Assembly (NCBI GenBank): GCA_937128235.1
Contig: CAKZMG010000337.1
Coordinates: 1-45,443, forward strand
Source: an uncultured Verrucomicrobiales bacterium
Lineage (GTDB): Bacteria > Verrucomicrobiota > Verrucomicrobiia > Verrucomicrobiales > Akkermansiaceae
Direction: 5' to 3'
Length of the DNA stretch: 45,443 nt
Shown here one piece after another: positions 33,898 through 42,552 of this stretch; the stretch's first letter is position 1; each line of letters opens with the position of its first letter. A program made the translations under genes and the position numbers. The notes beneath the pieces are model-generated. The model was not told the origin of the DNA. It saw only the letters and a program-made list of their open reading frames with translations, and did not search any database.

Positions 33898-34767
33898 TTA
33901 GATACCAAATCGCTCGTAGCGGCGGATGGTGAGGGTGTCACCTAGGTCCTTGCCTTTTGCTTCGAGAAGCTTAGCGATGCTGAGGTCTGGATCTTTTACA
34001 AATGCCTGCTCAGTGAGGACTTGCTCGCTGTAGAATTTGTTGATCTTGCCGATGAGGATCTTGTCGATGATCGCTTCCGGCTTGCCGTCTGCGAGGAGTT
34101 GCTTGCGGTTGATCTCGTTCTCTTCTTCTACGACTGTGCCATCAATGTCATCGCGTGTGAGTCCAGCTGGGCTGGCTGCTGCGATGTGGAGTGTGATGTC
34201 CTTGAGAAGTGTGCTGAACTCATCGTTACTAGCAGTGTCTGCATTTTCGCATCCTACTTCGAGAAGAACTCCTACCTTGCCACCCATGTGGATGTATGAG
34301 GCGATGGATCCGTTTCCAGATACTTCAAAGCGAGCGAGGCGTGAGATCTTTATCACTTCTCCGAGCTCAGCGAACTTAGCACCAAGAGCGTTTTCTACTG
34401 TGCCTCCCTCTGAACCAAATGAAACTGCGAGAGCTTCCTCTGCTGAAGCTGCTCCGCTGTTTGCAACGGCTTCTAGAACTTCTCCGACCCATGCTTGGAA
34501 TGCATCGTTCTTAGCCACGAAGTCTGTCTCACAGTTTACAACTGCGAGGATGCCTGAGTTAGCGTCTGCTGCTACGTGTGTAGCTACGATGCCTTCAGAT
34601 GTCTCACGGTCTGCACGGTCACTGCGCTTAGCTTCTCCCTTTTCACGGAGGAGTTTAGCGGCAGCTTCGAGATCGCCGTTAGTTTCTGTTAGAGCCTTTT
34701 TGCAAGCCATCATGCCTGCACTAGTTTGTTTACGCAGTTCTGATACTGCTTTTGCTGAAATAGCCAT
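33898..34767 (-). CDS. tsf: translation elongation factor Ts
   Basis: EF-Ts recharges EF-Tu by exchanging GDP for GTP. It has 289 residues (E. coli 283). The N-terminal UBA-like domain contains LRKQTSAGMMACKKALTE (about 11-28), and the exchange core holds the hallmark TDFVAKND (about 80-87), where the Asp-Phe pair pushes on the EF-Tu nucleotide site. Two dimerisation-type core repeats follow. It sits 34 bases downstream of rpsB, the universal bacterial order, and is followed by a strong terminator. It contains a TCTAACAGA word reading Leu-Thr-Glu near its start. Confidence 0.97.
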   Translation of the reverse strand: MAISAKAVSELRKQTSAGMMACKKALTETNGDLEAAAKLLREKGEAKRSDRADRETSEGIVATHVAADANSGILAVVNCETDFVAKNDAFQAWVGEVLEAVANSGAASAEEALAVSFGSEGGTVENALGAKFAELGEVIKISRLARFEVSGNGSIASYIHMGGKVGVLLEVGCENADTASNDEFSTLLKDITLHIAAASPAGLTRDDIDGTVVEEENEINRKQLLADGKPEAIIDKILIGKINKFYSEQVLTEQAFVKDPDLSIAKLLEAKGKDLGDTLTIRRYERFGI

Positions 34768-34801
34768 ATCTTTAGTGTGAATTATATTTTTCTGATGAAA
34801 A

Positions 34802-35485
34802 TTATCCTTTTGCTCCTACTACGATAGAATCAACAAGATTCTGTAGGATGATGCGGATTGAGCGGATCGCGTCGTCGTTTCCTGGGATCGGGTAGTCAAC
34901 TTTTGCTGGGTCAGCATTTGAGTCAACGATAGCGATCACTGGGATGTTAAGGCGGCGAGCTTCTGCTACTGCGATGGTCTCACGAGCGGAGTCAACGATA
35001 ACGATTGCGTCAGGGAGTTTCTCCATGTCGCGCACACCATCTAGGTTGCGGAAGAGCTTCTCGCGCTCACGTCCGAGTGCTGCGAGTTCTTTCTTAGACA
35101 TTGCCTTGAACTCAGCAGATTTCTCGATGTCTTCAAGATACTTGAGACGCTCTACAGAACGGCGGATGGTCGCGAGGTTAGTAAGTGTGCCACCGAGCCA
35201 GCGATGATTCACGTAGTATTGACCAGCTGCTCCAGCTGCTTCTTTTACTGCTTCCTGTGCTTGGCGCTTGCATCCTACGAAGAGGATTTTCTTACCTTTG
35301 CCAGCGAGGTCACTGAGGTAGTCGCTCGCTTTATCGAGGCACTGCACAGTTTTCTCTAGGTCGATGATGTAAATACCACCTTTGTCCTTCATGAGGTAAG
35401 GCTTCATCTTCGGGTTCCATTTGCGCGTCTGGTGTCCATAATGAACGCCAGCGTCAACCATCTCTTTTATTAGTTCGTTTACCAT
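34802..35485 (-). CDS. rpsB: 30S ribosomal protein S2
   Basis: S2 joins the small subunit late in assembly and helps anchor S1. It has 227 residues, slightly shorter than E. coli (241) because of the C-terminal tail. The family signatures are clear: [23 protein letters not shown] at the start, [11 protein letters not shown] near 91-101, and [12 protein letters not shown]...[13 protein letters not shown] toward the end. It heads the rpsB-tsf operon. Its ATG lies after a 208-base gap shared with the PEP-CTERM gene end; the promoter must be there, but no box is convincing. S2 autoregulates its operon in other bacteria. Confidence 0.97.
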   Translation of the reverse strand: MVNELIKEMVDAGVHYGHQTRKWNPKMKPYLMKDKGGIYIIDLEKTVQCLDKASDYLSDLAGKGKKILFVGCKRQAQEAVKEAAGAAGQYYVNHRWLGGTLTNLATIRRSVERLKYLEDIEKSAEFKAMSKKELAALGREREKLFRNLDGVRDMEKLPDAIVIVDSARETIAVAEARRLNIPVIAIVDSNADPAKVDYPIPGNDDAIRSIRIILQNLVDSIVVGAKG

Positions 35486-35662
35486 TGTATTTAAATTGCT
35501 TACCTTGATTCAGGTGAGCAGAATTTTGGGTGAAAAGCCCGTCGCATTTAGGGTCCTCGCTTGCCAGTACTTTTCGTTTTTTTGCGGCGGCTAAAAACAA
35601 GCGCGCGCGGACTTAACCCGCTGAGGATGATTTAGCAAGATAATTGATGAATTGTTTTTGAA

Positions 35663-35698
35663 AAAATGCAGGCAGTTAATTCAGTAGGATTAACTACC
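35663..35698 (-). terminator. terminator overlapping the end of the PEP-CTERM gene
   Basis: A 10-bp stem with one T-G pair (35671-35680 with 35689-35698) closes an eight-base loop and, on the minus strand, is followed four bases later by six T residues. The hairpin includes the stop codon of the PEP-CTERM gene at 35694-35696. Confidence 0.5.
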
Positions 35699-36626
35699 TT
35701 CTTCTTCTGAGTGCAAAAATCCCTCCTGAAACGAGGATAAGTAGTGAGCTAGATGGCTCAGGAACCACATTGAAGCCTAGATCTTTGAGTATTCCTAGTT
35801 CTAAGGCACTGACATCTCTAGCACTAGGACCTGGATCAGCTGCAGCTTCCATGAGAAGATTCTGAGAAGTGTAGAATGCATCATCAAGATGGCTCCCACT
35901 ACTACCGTTTTCCCATGGTCCAGGAGAATAGAGATAGACTGGGTTTCCACCATTAGCTGCCACAGCATTTGCTCCGTTGAAAATGAGGCCAGATGATCCC
36001 GCTCCACCTACGGAAGCCGTATTCCAGCGAGAAGAATTTAAAGCAAATGTTGACCCATCAATAATAGCACCAGATGAGTCAGCCACGAATTCGTCAAAGG
36101 GCAGCCAGAAACTATTAGCTGATCCTACTGAGCTACCAAATGGGTCACCACCGTTTTGGGCGATTGAGCTAGCAAAACCCACTGCGTGTAGAAGCTCATG
36201 TTTGATAGTGGATTTAAAATCAAATGCGCCAGCAGCAACATTATCATCGAAATCCCAGTTGTTAGCAAAGTTCACATCTACTGTTCCGTCAAAGGCTGAA
36301 CCATTTGCGTCAGCTCCACCTAAAATCTTAGTGCCAACGATTCCTCTGTTTCCGAAGCCAGCTGCACCAGAGGCAGCGAACTCTGAACCTGCGCTTGCGA
36401 GAACTCCGTTATTAATATTGGAGCTAGTTACTCGCATGTTGATGGTGGCGGTGTGGTTAAAAATGGCGCCTAGCTCACTAGCCACGGATTCAAGCGATGC
36501 CATGCTTGTAGCATCAAAATCACTAGCAGCAGAATAGTCAAAAGTGAACTGCACAGCTGCTGAACTGGGTAAGCCTAGAGGTAATGCGAAAAGGGAGCTT
36601 ATCAAAAGTGTTTTTATATTTGTCAT
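35694..36626 (-). CDS. PEP-CTERM-anchored HExxH metalloprotease-like protein
   Basis: A 310-residue exported protein. The signal peptide (about 1-24) is followed by a Gly/Ala/Ser/Asn-rich body with the zinc motif H143-E144-L-L-H147 in KHELLHAVGF. A later SHLDDAF and NLLMEAA pair resembles the end of metzincin-like catalytic domains. The third zinc ligand expected in HExxHxxGxxH is not His (position 153 is Ser), so activity is uncertain. The C-terminus is a PEP-CTERM sorting signal: VPEPS (288-292), a hydrophobic stretch and a final RRRR. An exosortase system, encoded elsewhere, would process it. It is transcribed divergently from the nitroreductase gene. Confidence 0.85.
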   Translation of the reverse strand: MTNIKTLLISSLFALPLGLPSSAAVQFTFDYSAASDFDATSMASLESVASELGAIFNHTATINMRVTSSNINNGVLASAGSEFAASGAAGFGNRGIVGTKILGGADANGSAFDGTVDVNFANNWDFDDNVAAGAFDFKSTIKHELLHAVGFASSIAQNGGDPFGSSVGSANSFWLPFDEFVADSSGAIIDGSTFALNSSRWNTASVGGAGSSGLIFNGANAVAANGGNPVYLYSPGPWENGSSGSHLDDAFYTSQNLLMEAAADPGPSARDVSALELGILKDLGFNVVPEPSSSLLILVSGGIFALRRRR

Positions 36627-36695
36627 CGGTCGATATTTTCCAAATTACTTAGGATGTCAATTCGTTTCAAGAGAGTATTCTCAATTTTGGAGGGC

Positions 36696-36724
36696 TTGAC
36701 CTGTTCGGTTCTCAGCACTATGAA
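36696..36724 (+). promoter_or_regulatory. candidate promoter of the nitroreductase gene
   Basis: TTGACC (36696-36701) and TATGAA (36719-36724) are spaced by 17 bases. The predicted start of transcription falls at about 36731, on the GTG start codon, so the mRNA may be leaderless. By-eye call; matches are 5/6 and 4/6. On the opposite strand a perfect TTGACA (36660-36655) could serve the divergent PEP-CTERM gene. Confidence 0.4.
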
Positions 36725-36730
36725 TATGCC

Positions 36731-37315
36731 GTGAATATTACAGAGACAGCGGCAATGATAGCAAATAGGCGGAGCGTGAAGCCTATCAATATGGATTCTG
36801 ACAAGGAGATCACGGATGGCATGTGGCAGACGCTGATAGAGTGTGCGAACTGGGCGCCTAGCCATAATCATACTGAGCCATGGAGGTTTACGATCTTTCG
36901 TGGTGAGAGTAGGAAACATTTGGCTGAAGCCTTGCAAGAAGCTTACAAGGTGGATACTCCTGAGGCAGAGTTTAAGCCTGAAAAGTATGAAAAAATGGGG
37001 CGGAATCCGCTGTATGCTCATGCAGTGATGGCGATCATTGCGAGTCCGGGAAATTTACCTAAGATCCCGATGGTAGAAGAGATAGCGGCGGTGGCGTGTG
37101 CGGTGCAGAATATGCATCTGGCAGCATCGTCAGCAGGGTTAGGAATGTTTTGGTCCTCTCCGGCAGTGGCGTCTGGTGAAAATTTTGCAGAATTTCTGAA
37201 GCTAGGTGATGATGATAAATGCCTAGGGCTGCTCTATGTGGGCTGGCCAAAGGAGGGGAGAGAATGGCCTAAGAGTAGTAGAAAGCCAGCGATGGATAAG
37301 GTAGTTTGGAAATAG
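36731..37315 (+). CDS. nitroreductase-family flavoprotein (YdjA-like)
   Basis: A 194-residue FMN-dependent oxidoreductase. The flavin-binding start IANRRSVKP (about 10-18), NWAPSHNHTEPWRF (near 40-53), MAIIASPGNLP and the late block HLAASSAGLGMFWSSPAV (about 123-140) are family features, with most resemblance to the short YdjA/TdsD branch. The physiological substrate is unknown. The frame starts with GTG at 36731; the next in-frame ATG (36755) would remove part of the flavin-binding segment, so GTG was kept. It is followed 19 bases later by uvrC on the same strand and may be cotranscribed with it. Confidence 0.88.
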   Translation: MNITETAAMIANRRSVKPINMDSDKEITDGMWQTLIECANWAPSHNHTEPWRFTIFRGESRKHLAEALQEAYKVDTPEAEFKPEKYEKMGRNPLYAHAVMAIIASPGNLPKIPMVEEIAAVACAVQNMHLAASSAGLGMFWSSPAVASGENFAEFLKLGDDDKCLGLLYVGWPKEGREWPKSSRKPAMDKVVWK

Positions 37316-37334
37316 GGAGGGGTAAAATTTAGCA

Positions 37335-38888
37335 ATGTCAACTAAGCTGCCAGAACTCCGCGCTAGAATGCATACCGTGCCACTGAAGCCCGGTGTTTAT
37401 ATTATGCGGGATAGGCTGGGGCATGTGATCTATGTGGGGAAGGCTAAGGTGCTGCGAAAGCGGCTGGGGTCTTATTTCATGCCATCGCGCAAGAAGAGGG
37501 CGGACATCAAGACGCGGGCGTTGTTGGATTCTATCTGGGATTTCGAGACGCATGTGGTTCGGAATGAAGAAGAGGCGCTCATTTTAGAAGAAAAGCTGAT
37601 CAAGCAATACCGCCCACGCTACAACATCGCGCTGAAAGATGATAAACGTTACTTCTTAGTGAAGATAGATTTGGAGGCGAAGTATCCGGTGTTTAAGCTG
37701 TGCAGGATACGGAGAAATGATGGGTATAAATACTTCGGTCCCTTTGTGCATGGTAGCGCGTTGATCGCTACGTTGGATTGGATTAATAAGGAATTTGGCA
37801 TCTGGACTCAGGCGCCAAAGGCTGAAAATGACCCCGCGTACAAGCAGGTGGGTGAGGTGCTGAACCGCCGTTATGGTGAGCAGTATGTGGGTGAAATTTC
37901 TGATCAGGAATACCTAGAGAGAGTGGAGGATGCCTGTGCGCTGCTCTCCGGGAAAGGTAGGCGTGACAGGGTGAATCAGCTTAAACGGGAAATGGAGAAG
38001 GCATCTAGTGATCTTGATTTCGAGAAGGCTGCTGAGCTGCGAGACGTGATAGATAATTTAGAGAAAACAACGATCAAAGCGCGACAGTTTGCCCATACCA
38101 AATCGATCCCTACTACAGTTCTGCCAGCTGAAGATTTAGCGGAGCTAGGCGACTATCTCAAGCTCTCCAGACCTCCCGGGATTATGGAATGTTTTGATAT
38201 TTCAAATGTGTCATCGACCCACAGCGTGGCGTCTATGGTGAGGTTTCTGAATGGTGCGCCGGATAATGCTAACTATCGTAGATACCGCATCAAGACGGTG
38301 GAGGGGCAAGATGATTTTGCATCCATGGCGGAGGTGGTGAGAAGAAGATACTACCGAATAGCAAGTGAGAGCATCCGTGCTAATCCGGAGCTTGAGCACT
38401 CGCAGGATGATCTAACAGAAACACTTTATCGGCTGCGTGCTGAGGGGGCTAGTCCCATAGCGCTTCCGGATTTAGTGATCGTGGATGGGGGGAAAGGACA
38501 GCTCTCAGCAGCTCATGCGGAACTCACTAAGCTGGGTCTGCACGGGCTAAATATCATCGGTCTAGCGAAGCAACGAGAGGAAATCTTCTTCCCGGGGAAC
38601 AGCACGCCACTCCGCATCGACCACAGCCAAGGCGCGCTCAAGCTCATGCAGCGCATCCGTGATGAAGCCCACCGCTACGCCAATCTCTACAACGAACTCC
38701 TGCTCAAAAAACGCATGAGAGAAAGCCTTCTTGATGACTGTCCGGGAATGACTACCGTCCGTAAGAATGCGCTGCTGAAGAAATTTGGCTCCATCGCTAA
38801 AATCAAAAAAGCGACTCAGAAAGAAATCGAGTCAACCCCCGGGATAGGTCCTCTGACAGCAGAGAAGATTATCCATTTTTTGCACTAA
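37335..38888 (+). CDS. uvrC: UvrC-type excinuclease subunit lacking the Fe-S cysteines
   Basis: UvrC makes both incisions in UvrABC nucleotide excision repair. This copy has 517 residues, about 90 fewer than E. coli (610). The GIY-YIG nuclease (PGVYIMRD 19-26, VIYVGKAK 31-38, R42), UVR motif (about 213-243), RNase H-like nuclease (D288 in CFDIS, D384 in VDGGKGQ, H446 in DEAHR) and helix-hairpin-helix pair (464-516) are all present. The segment after the first nuclease (136-200), which in most UvrC proteins carries four Cys binding an Fe-S cluster, has no Cys; the only nearby one is C201. A strong GGAGGGG ribosome site precedes the ATG. Its end overlaps the acyltransferase gene by 20 bases. 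Confidence 0.9.
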   Translation: MSTKLPELRARMHTVPLKPGVYIMRDRLGHVIYVGKAKVLRKRLGSYFMPSRKKRADIKTRALLDSIWDFETHVVRNEEEALILEEKLIKQYRPRYNIALKDDKRYFLVKIDLEAKYPVFKLCRIRRNDGYKYFGPFVHGSALIATLDWINKEFGIWTQAPKAENDPAYKQVGEVLNRRYGEQYVGEISDQEYLERVEDACALLSGKGRRDRVNQLKREMEKASSDLDFEKAAELRDVIDNLEKTTIKARQFAHTKSIPTTVLPAEDLAELGDYLKLSRPPGIMECFDISNVSSTHSVASMVRFLNGAPDNANYRRYRIKTVEGQDDFASMAEVVRRRYYRIASESIRANPELEHSQDDLTETLYRLRAEGASPIALPDLVIVDGGKGQLSAAHAELTKLGLHGLNIIGLAKQREEIFFPGNSTPLRIDHSQGALKLMQRIRDEAHRYANLYNELLLKKRMRESLLDDCPGMTTVRKNALLKKFGSIAKIKKATQKEIESTPGIGPLTAEKIIHFLH

Positions 38889-39972
38889 TGATTTGCTTCA
38901 ATTTCTGCTCTATGCGTCTCAAAAAAATAGCCCAGACGATGATGAAGCAGATGAAAATAATGCATAAGCAGATGCTCTTCCACCACGATGGATCGTCTTT
39001 CGCCCAGTCTAACAATGGTGATCTTAGGTAACCATTGCAAAGAAACAGATACATAGAAAGACCTCCTAGATAAAGCATAGCGCGGTCTAAGATTTGGCTT
39101 TTACTACATGTGATGACCAAGATTCTGAGCAGAGGAATTAGTAAAATAGTCATAGCTAAGGCGGCAATGATCCACATCGTTGCACCATAATTCCCCAAGA
39201 CAAATAATGCACATGCCGTAGCGAAAACCCACAGAGGAATTGTTAGTTTCTTATAGTGAGCTGCTAGCATTCCTAGACCGCAGACATCTAAGTGACCCAG
39301 GATGGTGTGATTGATGTTTAAAGAAAATTTCTGCCTCAACACAGGTCCTAAAAAATATTCTAACAAGATAGAGGTGATGATTAAACCTAACAGAAATGCA
39401 GTTCGGTTCCATAATTTCTGCTTCAGGAAAAAAGGAACCAGCAGATAAAACTGAACAATCACTCCGATAAACCACCAAGGTCCGATAGGGTGATAAATGT
39501 TATCAGGAATGAAATTAGAGACACCAGTGATCTGTCTCACTAGATTCCATCCTTCGATGGCGAAAACTTCTTCGCTGCCCAAGCGTAAGCCAACATAGAT
39601 TAAATATCCACAAGCTGCGACCAGAATAGCAGGGTAAAGTGAGAGTAGCCTTTTCTTAACAAATGACCACCACGATGGAATGTGATCTCGGTATTTGAGA
39701 GCCACTCCGTAGCCACTCAGAAAGAAAAATACTTGCACCCCATAATGCCCCAAATAAGAAAAAATAATCCTCACGAAATCAGCGGGAGTATTCCATAAGC
39801 CATCTAAAAAATATTGGAATTTCTCAGATGAATAACCAAACTCATTCTCCCCAGGGGCACCCATGATCAAGTGCAGAAAATTATGCATTACTATCATCAG
39901 AATCGCCAAAGAACGAATCCGATTACTTTCCGAGAGACCTATTTCTCTCCACTGATATGCTGGTAGTCTCAT
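38869..39972 (-). CDS. membrane acyltransferase, acyltransferase-3 family
   Basis: A 367-residue multi-spanning protein (about 10 helices) of the OafA/YrhL type, which transfers acetyl or other acyl groups to surface glycans, lipids or exported molecules. The first helix carries the catalytic His context SLAILMIVMHNFLHL (about 22-36), and FFFLSGYGVALKYRD (about 77-91) is the second family marker. No SGNH domain is fused. The substrate cannot be told from context: its neighbours are uvrC (convergent, overlapping 20 bases) and pheT (divergent). The gene appears to be a single transcription unit. Confidence 0.87.
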   Translation of the reverse strand: MRLPAYQWREIGLSESNRIRSLAILMIVMHNFLHLIMGAPGENEFGYSSEKFQYFLDGLWNTPADFVRIIFSYLGHYGVQVFFFLSGYGVALKYRDHIPSWWSFVKKRLLSLYPAILVAACGYLIYVGLRLGSEEVFAIEGWNLVRQITGVSNFIPDNIYHPIGPWWFIGVIVQFYLLVPFFLKQKLWNRTAFLLGLIITSILLEYFLGPVLRQKFSLNINHTILGHLDVCGLGMLAAHYKKLTIPLWVFATACALFVLGNYGATMWIIAALAMTILLIPLLRILVITCSKSQILDRAMLYLGGLSMYLFLCNGYLRSPLLDWAKDDPSWWKSICLCIIFICFIIVWAIFLRRIEQKLKQIISAKNG

Positions 39973-40145
39973 TTGTGAAAATTCAAAGTCCTTGTTATCG
40001 CACTGCTTTGCAAGATTATAAAAAGCTAGGTCATTACTCCGCTTTTACTCTTTCATCTTGCCAGCTATCTTGCTGGAAGACTCTTGACTTTTTCTCTAAT
40101 GTCCGCAATCAAGTGCCAGCAAAATTTAACTACTTATCACTAACA

Positions 40146-42551
40146 ATGAACGTCTCACTCAACTGGCTCAACGACCACCTAGATCTCAGCAATCATTCTA
40201 TCCAAGAAATCGATGACCTGCTCACCTTCGCGGGTGTGGAAGTGGAGGGGATTCAGCAGCAAGGTCTCAGCACGGAGCTGGTGGTGGTGGCGCAGATCAA
40301 GGAGGCGGTGCAGCATCCAGATGCGGATCGCCTCAAGGTTTGTCAAGTGGATGCGGGCGAGGGGAGTCTGCGTCAGATCGTTTGTGGCGCACAGAATTAT
40401 CAAGTAGGTGACAAGGTTCCCTGCGCGCTTCCAGGTGCAGATCTCGGTGGCGGGTTCGTGATTAAGGACGGAAAACTCCGTGGTGTGGAATCCAGAGGAA
40501 TGTTGTGTGGCGGAAGCGAAATTGGTATTCCTGATGATGTGGATGGCTTACTTATTTTGCCATCAGACTCAGAAATAGGTAAGCCATTAGTGCAGATGTA
40601 TGAGTCAGACACGATCATCGAAGTAGAGGTCACGCCGAACAGACCTGATCTTCTCAGCCACACTGGCATGGCGCGCGAGCTGTCTGCGCTTACAGGCATC
40701 GAAAGGAAACTTCATACTTATCCGATCTGTGATTCTAAGGAGTTTCTTAGCTTCATTTCTCTCTCTGCACCTGAGCGATGCCCGTTCTACTCGGCAGTGA
40801 AAATTTCTAACGTAAAGGTGGCTGATAGCCCAGCTTGGCTGAAGACAAAGTTAGAAGCCATCGGCTTACGTCCTATCAATAACATCGTAGATATTACCAA
40901 CTATGTTCTGCATGAGTTAGGGCATCCGCTACACGCATTTGATGCGGCGAAAGTGGATCAGAAGCTAGACATCCGCCTCGCAAATGATGGTGAGAAATTC
41001 ACCGCCCTCACTGGCGAAGAACACACTCTAACAACTGATGATCTCCTCATCTCAGATGCATCTGGAAGCGCGCTAGCCCTAGCCGGCATCATGGGTGGTG
41101 AGGATAGTGGAGTCACTGAGACTACCACTGACATCATCCTAGAGTCTGCGTATTTCACTCCGTCATTCATCCGTAGAACATCTCGCCGCACCGCTCTCAC
41201 CTCAGATTCTTCATACAGATTTGAGCGAGGCACGGACTCACAAAATGTCCTCACAGCATCCGCTTATGCAGCCAAGCTCATTACTGAAATCACAGGAGGC
41301 GAGATTACGAGCCACACTCTAACAGCAGGCGAGGCTCCCACACTCGTGGAGCCAGTGAAGCTGGACATAGCCAAGCTAGATCAGCTCATGGGTGGTAGTA
41401 TCTCGCTCGATGATGCTAAGGATATTTTGACCAAGCTCGGTCTAACAGAACGCAAAGGAAACATGTGGGAGGTCCCGCATTTCAGGCTCGATCTAAGCCG
41501 TCATATTGACCTCGTTGAAGAGGTAGCCCGTGTTCATGGCTTAGAAAATGTTACCTCACGTTTCGGTGGAGCTTATGTCGCGGAGAGCGATGTGGACCAG
41601 GCTTATGACTATCAATTATCAGTCAAGAAGCAGCTCGCATCACTCGGTCTCTACGAGACGCAGACCATGAAGCTTATCGCGCATGATGCTACCGAGAATA
41701 CCATCGCTAAAATTTCTGATGCACTTCCGCTCAGACCCCTCATCGATGGAGACCTCATTCAAGTGAAGCTTCCACTCAGTGAAGACCACGCGATCATGCG
41801 TCCGAGCTTAGTGCCTGGACTTGTCGCCACTGCAGCGAGAAATATCCGCCAAGGGGCGAAGTCACTGCGCTTCTTCGAGATAGGAAAACAATTCCGCAAC
41901 GCTGGCGGTGGCAAAGCAAAAGACCTTGAAGCAGAGTCACTAGCCATCCTCATTTCTGGTGAGAAAGCACCATCAAACTGGGCAAACAAGCAACCTGAAA
42001 TTTCTGACCTGTTCGATCTCAAAGCTATTATTTCTGCGTTGCTTCCAGGTTCTAACATTCAGCTCAAACCTCGCGAGCGTGATGGTTTCATCCTCTCAGC
42101 GGACGTGTTAGCAGATGATAAACCATGCGGAGTTTTTGCACAGCTCAGCCCTGCGCGCTGTCGCGAGTTGGATTCAAATTCACCGATCTACGTAGCCGAG
42201 CTAGACATCAAAAAGCTTCAACAACTCAACACTGGCGAGAGAAAAGTCAGTGAGCTCCCGCAGTTCCCTGGATCAAGTAGAGATGCCGCGATGGAAGCTC
42301 CCATCACTCTAACAAATGCGCAAATCGAGCAAGCCATCAAGAAGCACAATGAGTCACTTCTCGTGAGCTATCATTGCTTCGATGTCTTCATGGATCCGTC
42401 TGGTGAGAAATTGCCAGCCGATAAGAAATCCATCGCCTACAGCTTCCACTACCGCTCACCACAGAAGACGCTTAAGTCCAAAGAAGTGGACACTGCTCAC
42501 AAGAATCTGTTAGATCATCTCCAGAAATCTCTACAAGTGAATTACCGCTAG
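40146..42551 (+). CDS. pheT: phenylalanyl-tRNA synthetase beta subunit
   Basis: PheT charges tRNA-Phe together with PheS as an alpha2-beta2 enzyme. From the ATG at 40146 it has 801 residues (E. coli 795). The order is N-terminal helix-loop, EMAP/tRNA-binding domain (about 40-155: VVVAQIKEAVQHPDADRLK), B3/B4 editing domain (about 215-385), B5 (about 405-475), catalytic-like core (about 485-690) and FDX-ACB anticodon-binding domain (about 705-801). The frame remains open upstream to 39957, but the extra 63 residues do not belong to the family. pheS is not adjacent. The gene has at least two TCTAACAGA-type words and three further TCTAACA copies. Confidence 0.95.
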   Translation: MNVSLNWLNDHLDLSNHSIQEIDDLLTFAGVEVEGIQQQGLSTELVVVAQIKEAVQHPDADRLKVCQVDAGEGSLRQIVCGAQNYQVGDKVPCALPGADLGGGFVIKDGKLRGVESRGMLCGGSEIGIPDDVDGLLILPSDSEIGKPLVQMYESDTIIEVEVTPNRPDLLSHTGMARELSALTGIERKLHTYPICDSKEFLSFISLSAPERCPFYSAVKISNVKVADSPAWLKTKLEAIGLRPINNIVDITNYVLHELGHPLHAFDAAKVDQKLDIRLANDGEKFTALTGEEHTLTTDDLLISDASGSALALAGIMGGEDSGVTETTTDIILESAYFTPSFIRRTSRRTALTSDSSYRFERGTDSQNVLTASAYAAKLITEITGGEITSHTLTAGEAPTLVEPVKLDIAKLDQLMGGSISLDDAKDILTKLGLTERKGNMWEVPHFRLDLSRHIDLVEEVARVHGLENVTSRFGGAYVAESDVDQAYDYQLSVKKQLASLGLYETQTMKLIAHDATENTIAKISDALPLRPLIDGDLIQVKLPLSEDHAIMRPSLVPGLVATAARNIRQGAKSLRFFEIGKQFRNAGGGKAKDLEAESLAILISGEKAPSNWANKQPEISDLFDLKAIISALLPGSNIQLKPRERDGFILSADVLADDKPCGVFAQLSPARCRELDSNSPIYVAELDIKKLQQLNTGERKVSELPQFPGSSRDAAMEAPITLTNAQIEQAIKKHNESLLVSYHCFDVFMDPSGEKLPADKKSIAYSFHYRSPQKTLKSKEVDTAHKNLLDHLQKSLQVNYR

Positions 42552-42552
42552 A

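Noticed and set aside
34037-34780. 247-codon plus-strand frame opposite tsf
   Set aside because: It is an antisense shadow of the highly conserved tsf gene. Its Ser/Ala/Pro-rich translation reflects codon bias on the other strand.
35977-36537. 186-codon plus-strand frame opposite the PEP-CTERM gene
   Set aside because: Antisense shadow with Pro/Ala/Ser bias. The minus-strand gene has signal peptide, zinc motif and sorting signal.
39957-40145. 63-residue N-terminal extension of pheT
   Set aside because: The family begins at MNVSLNWL. The extension has an unlikely composition and overlaps the start of the divergent acyltransferase gene.
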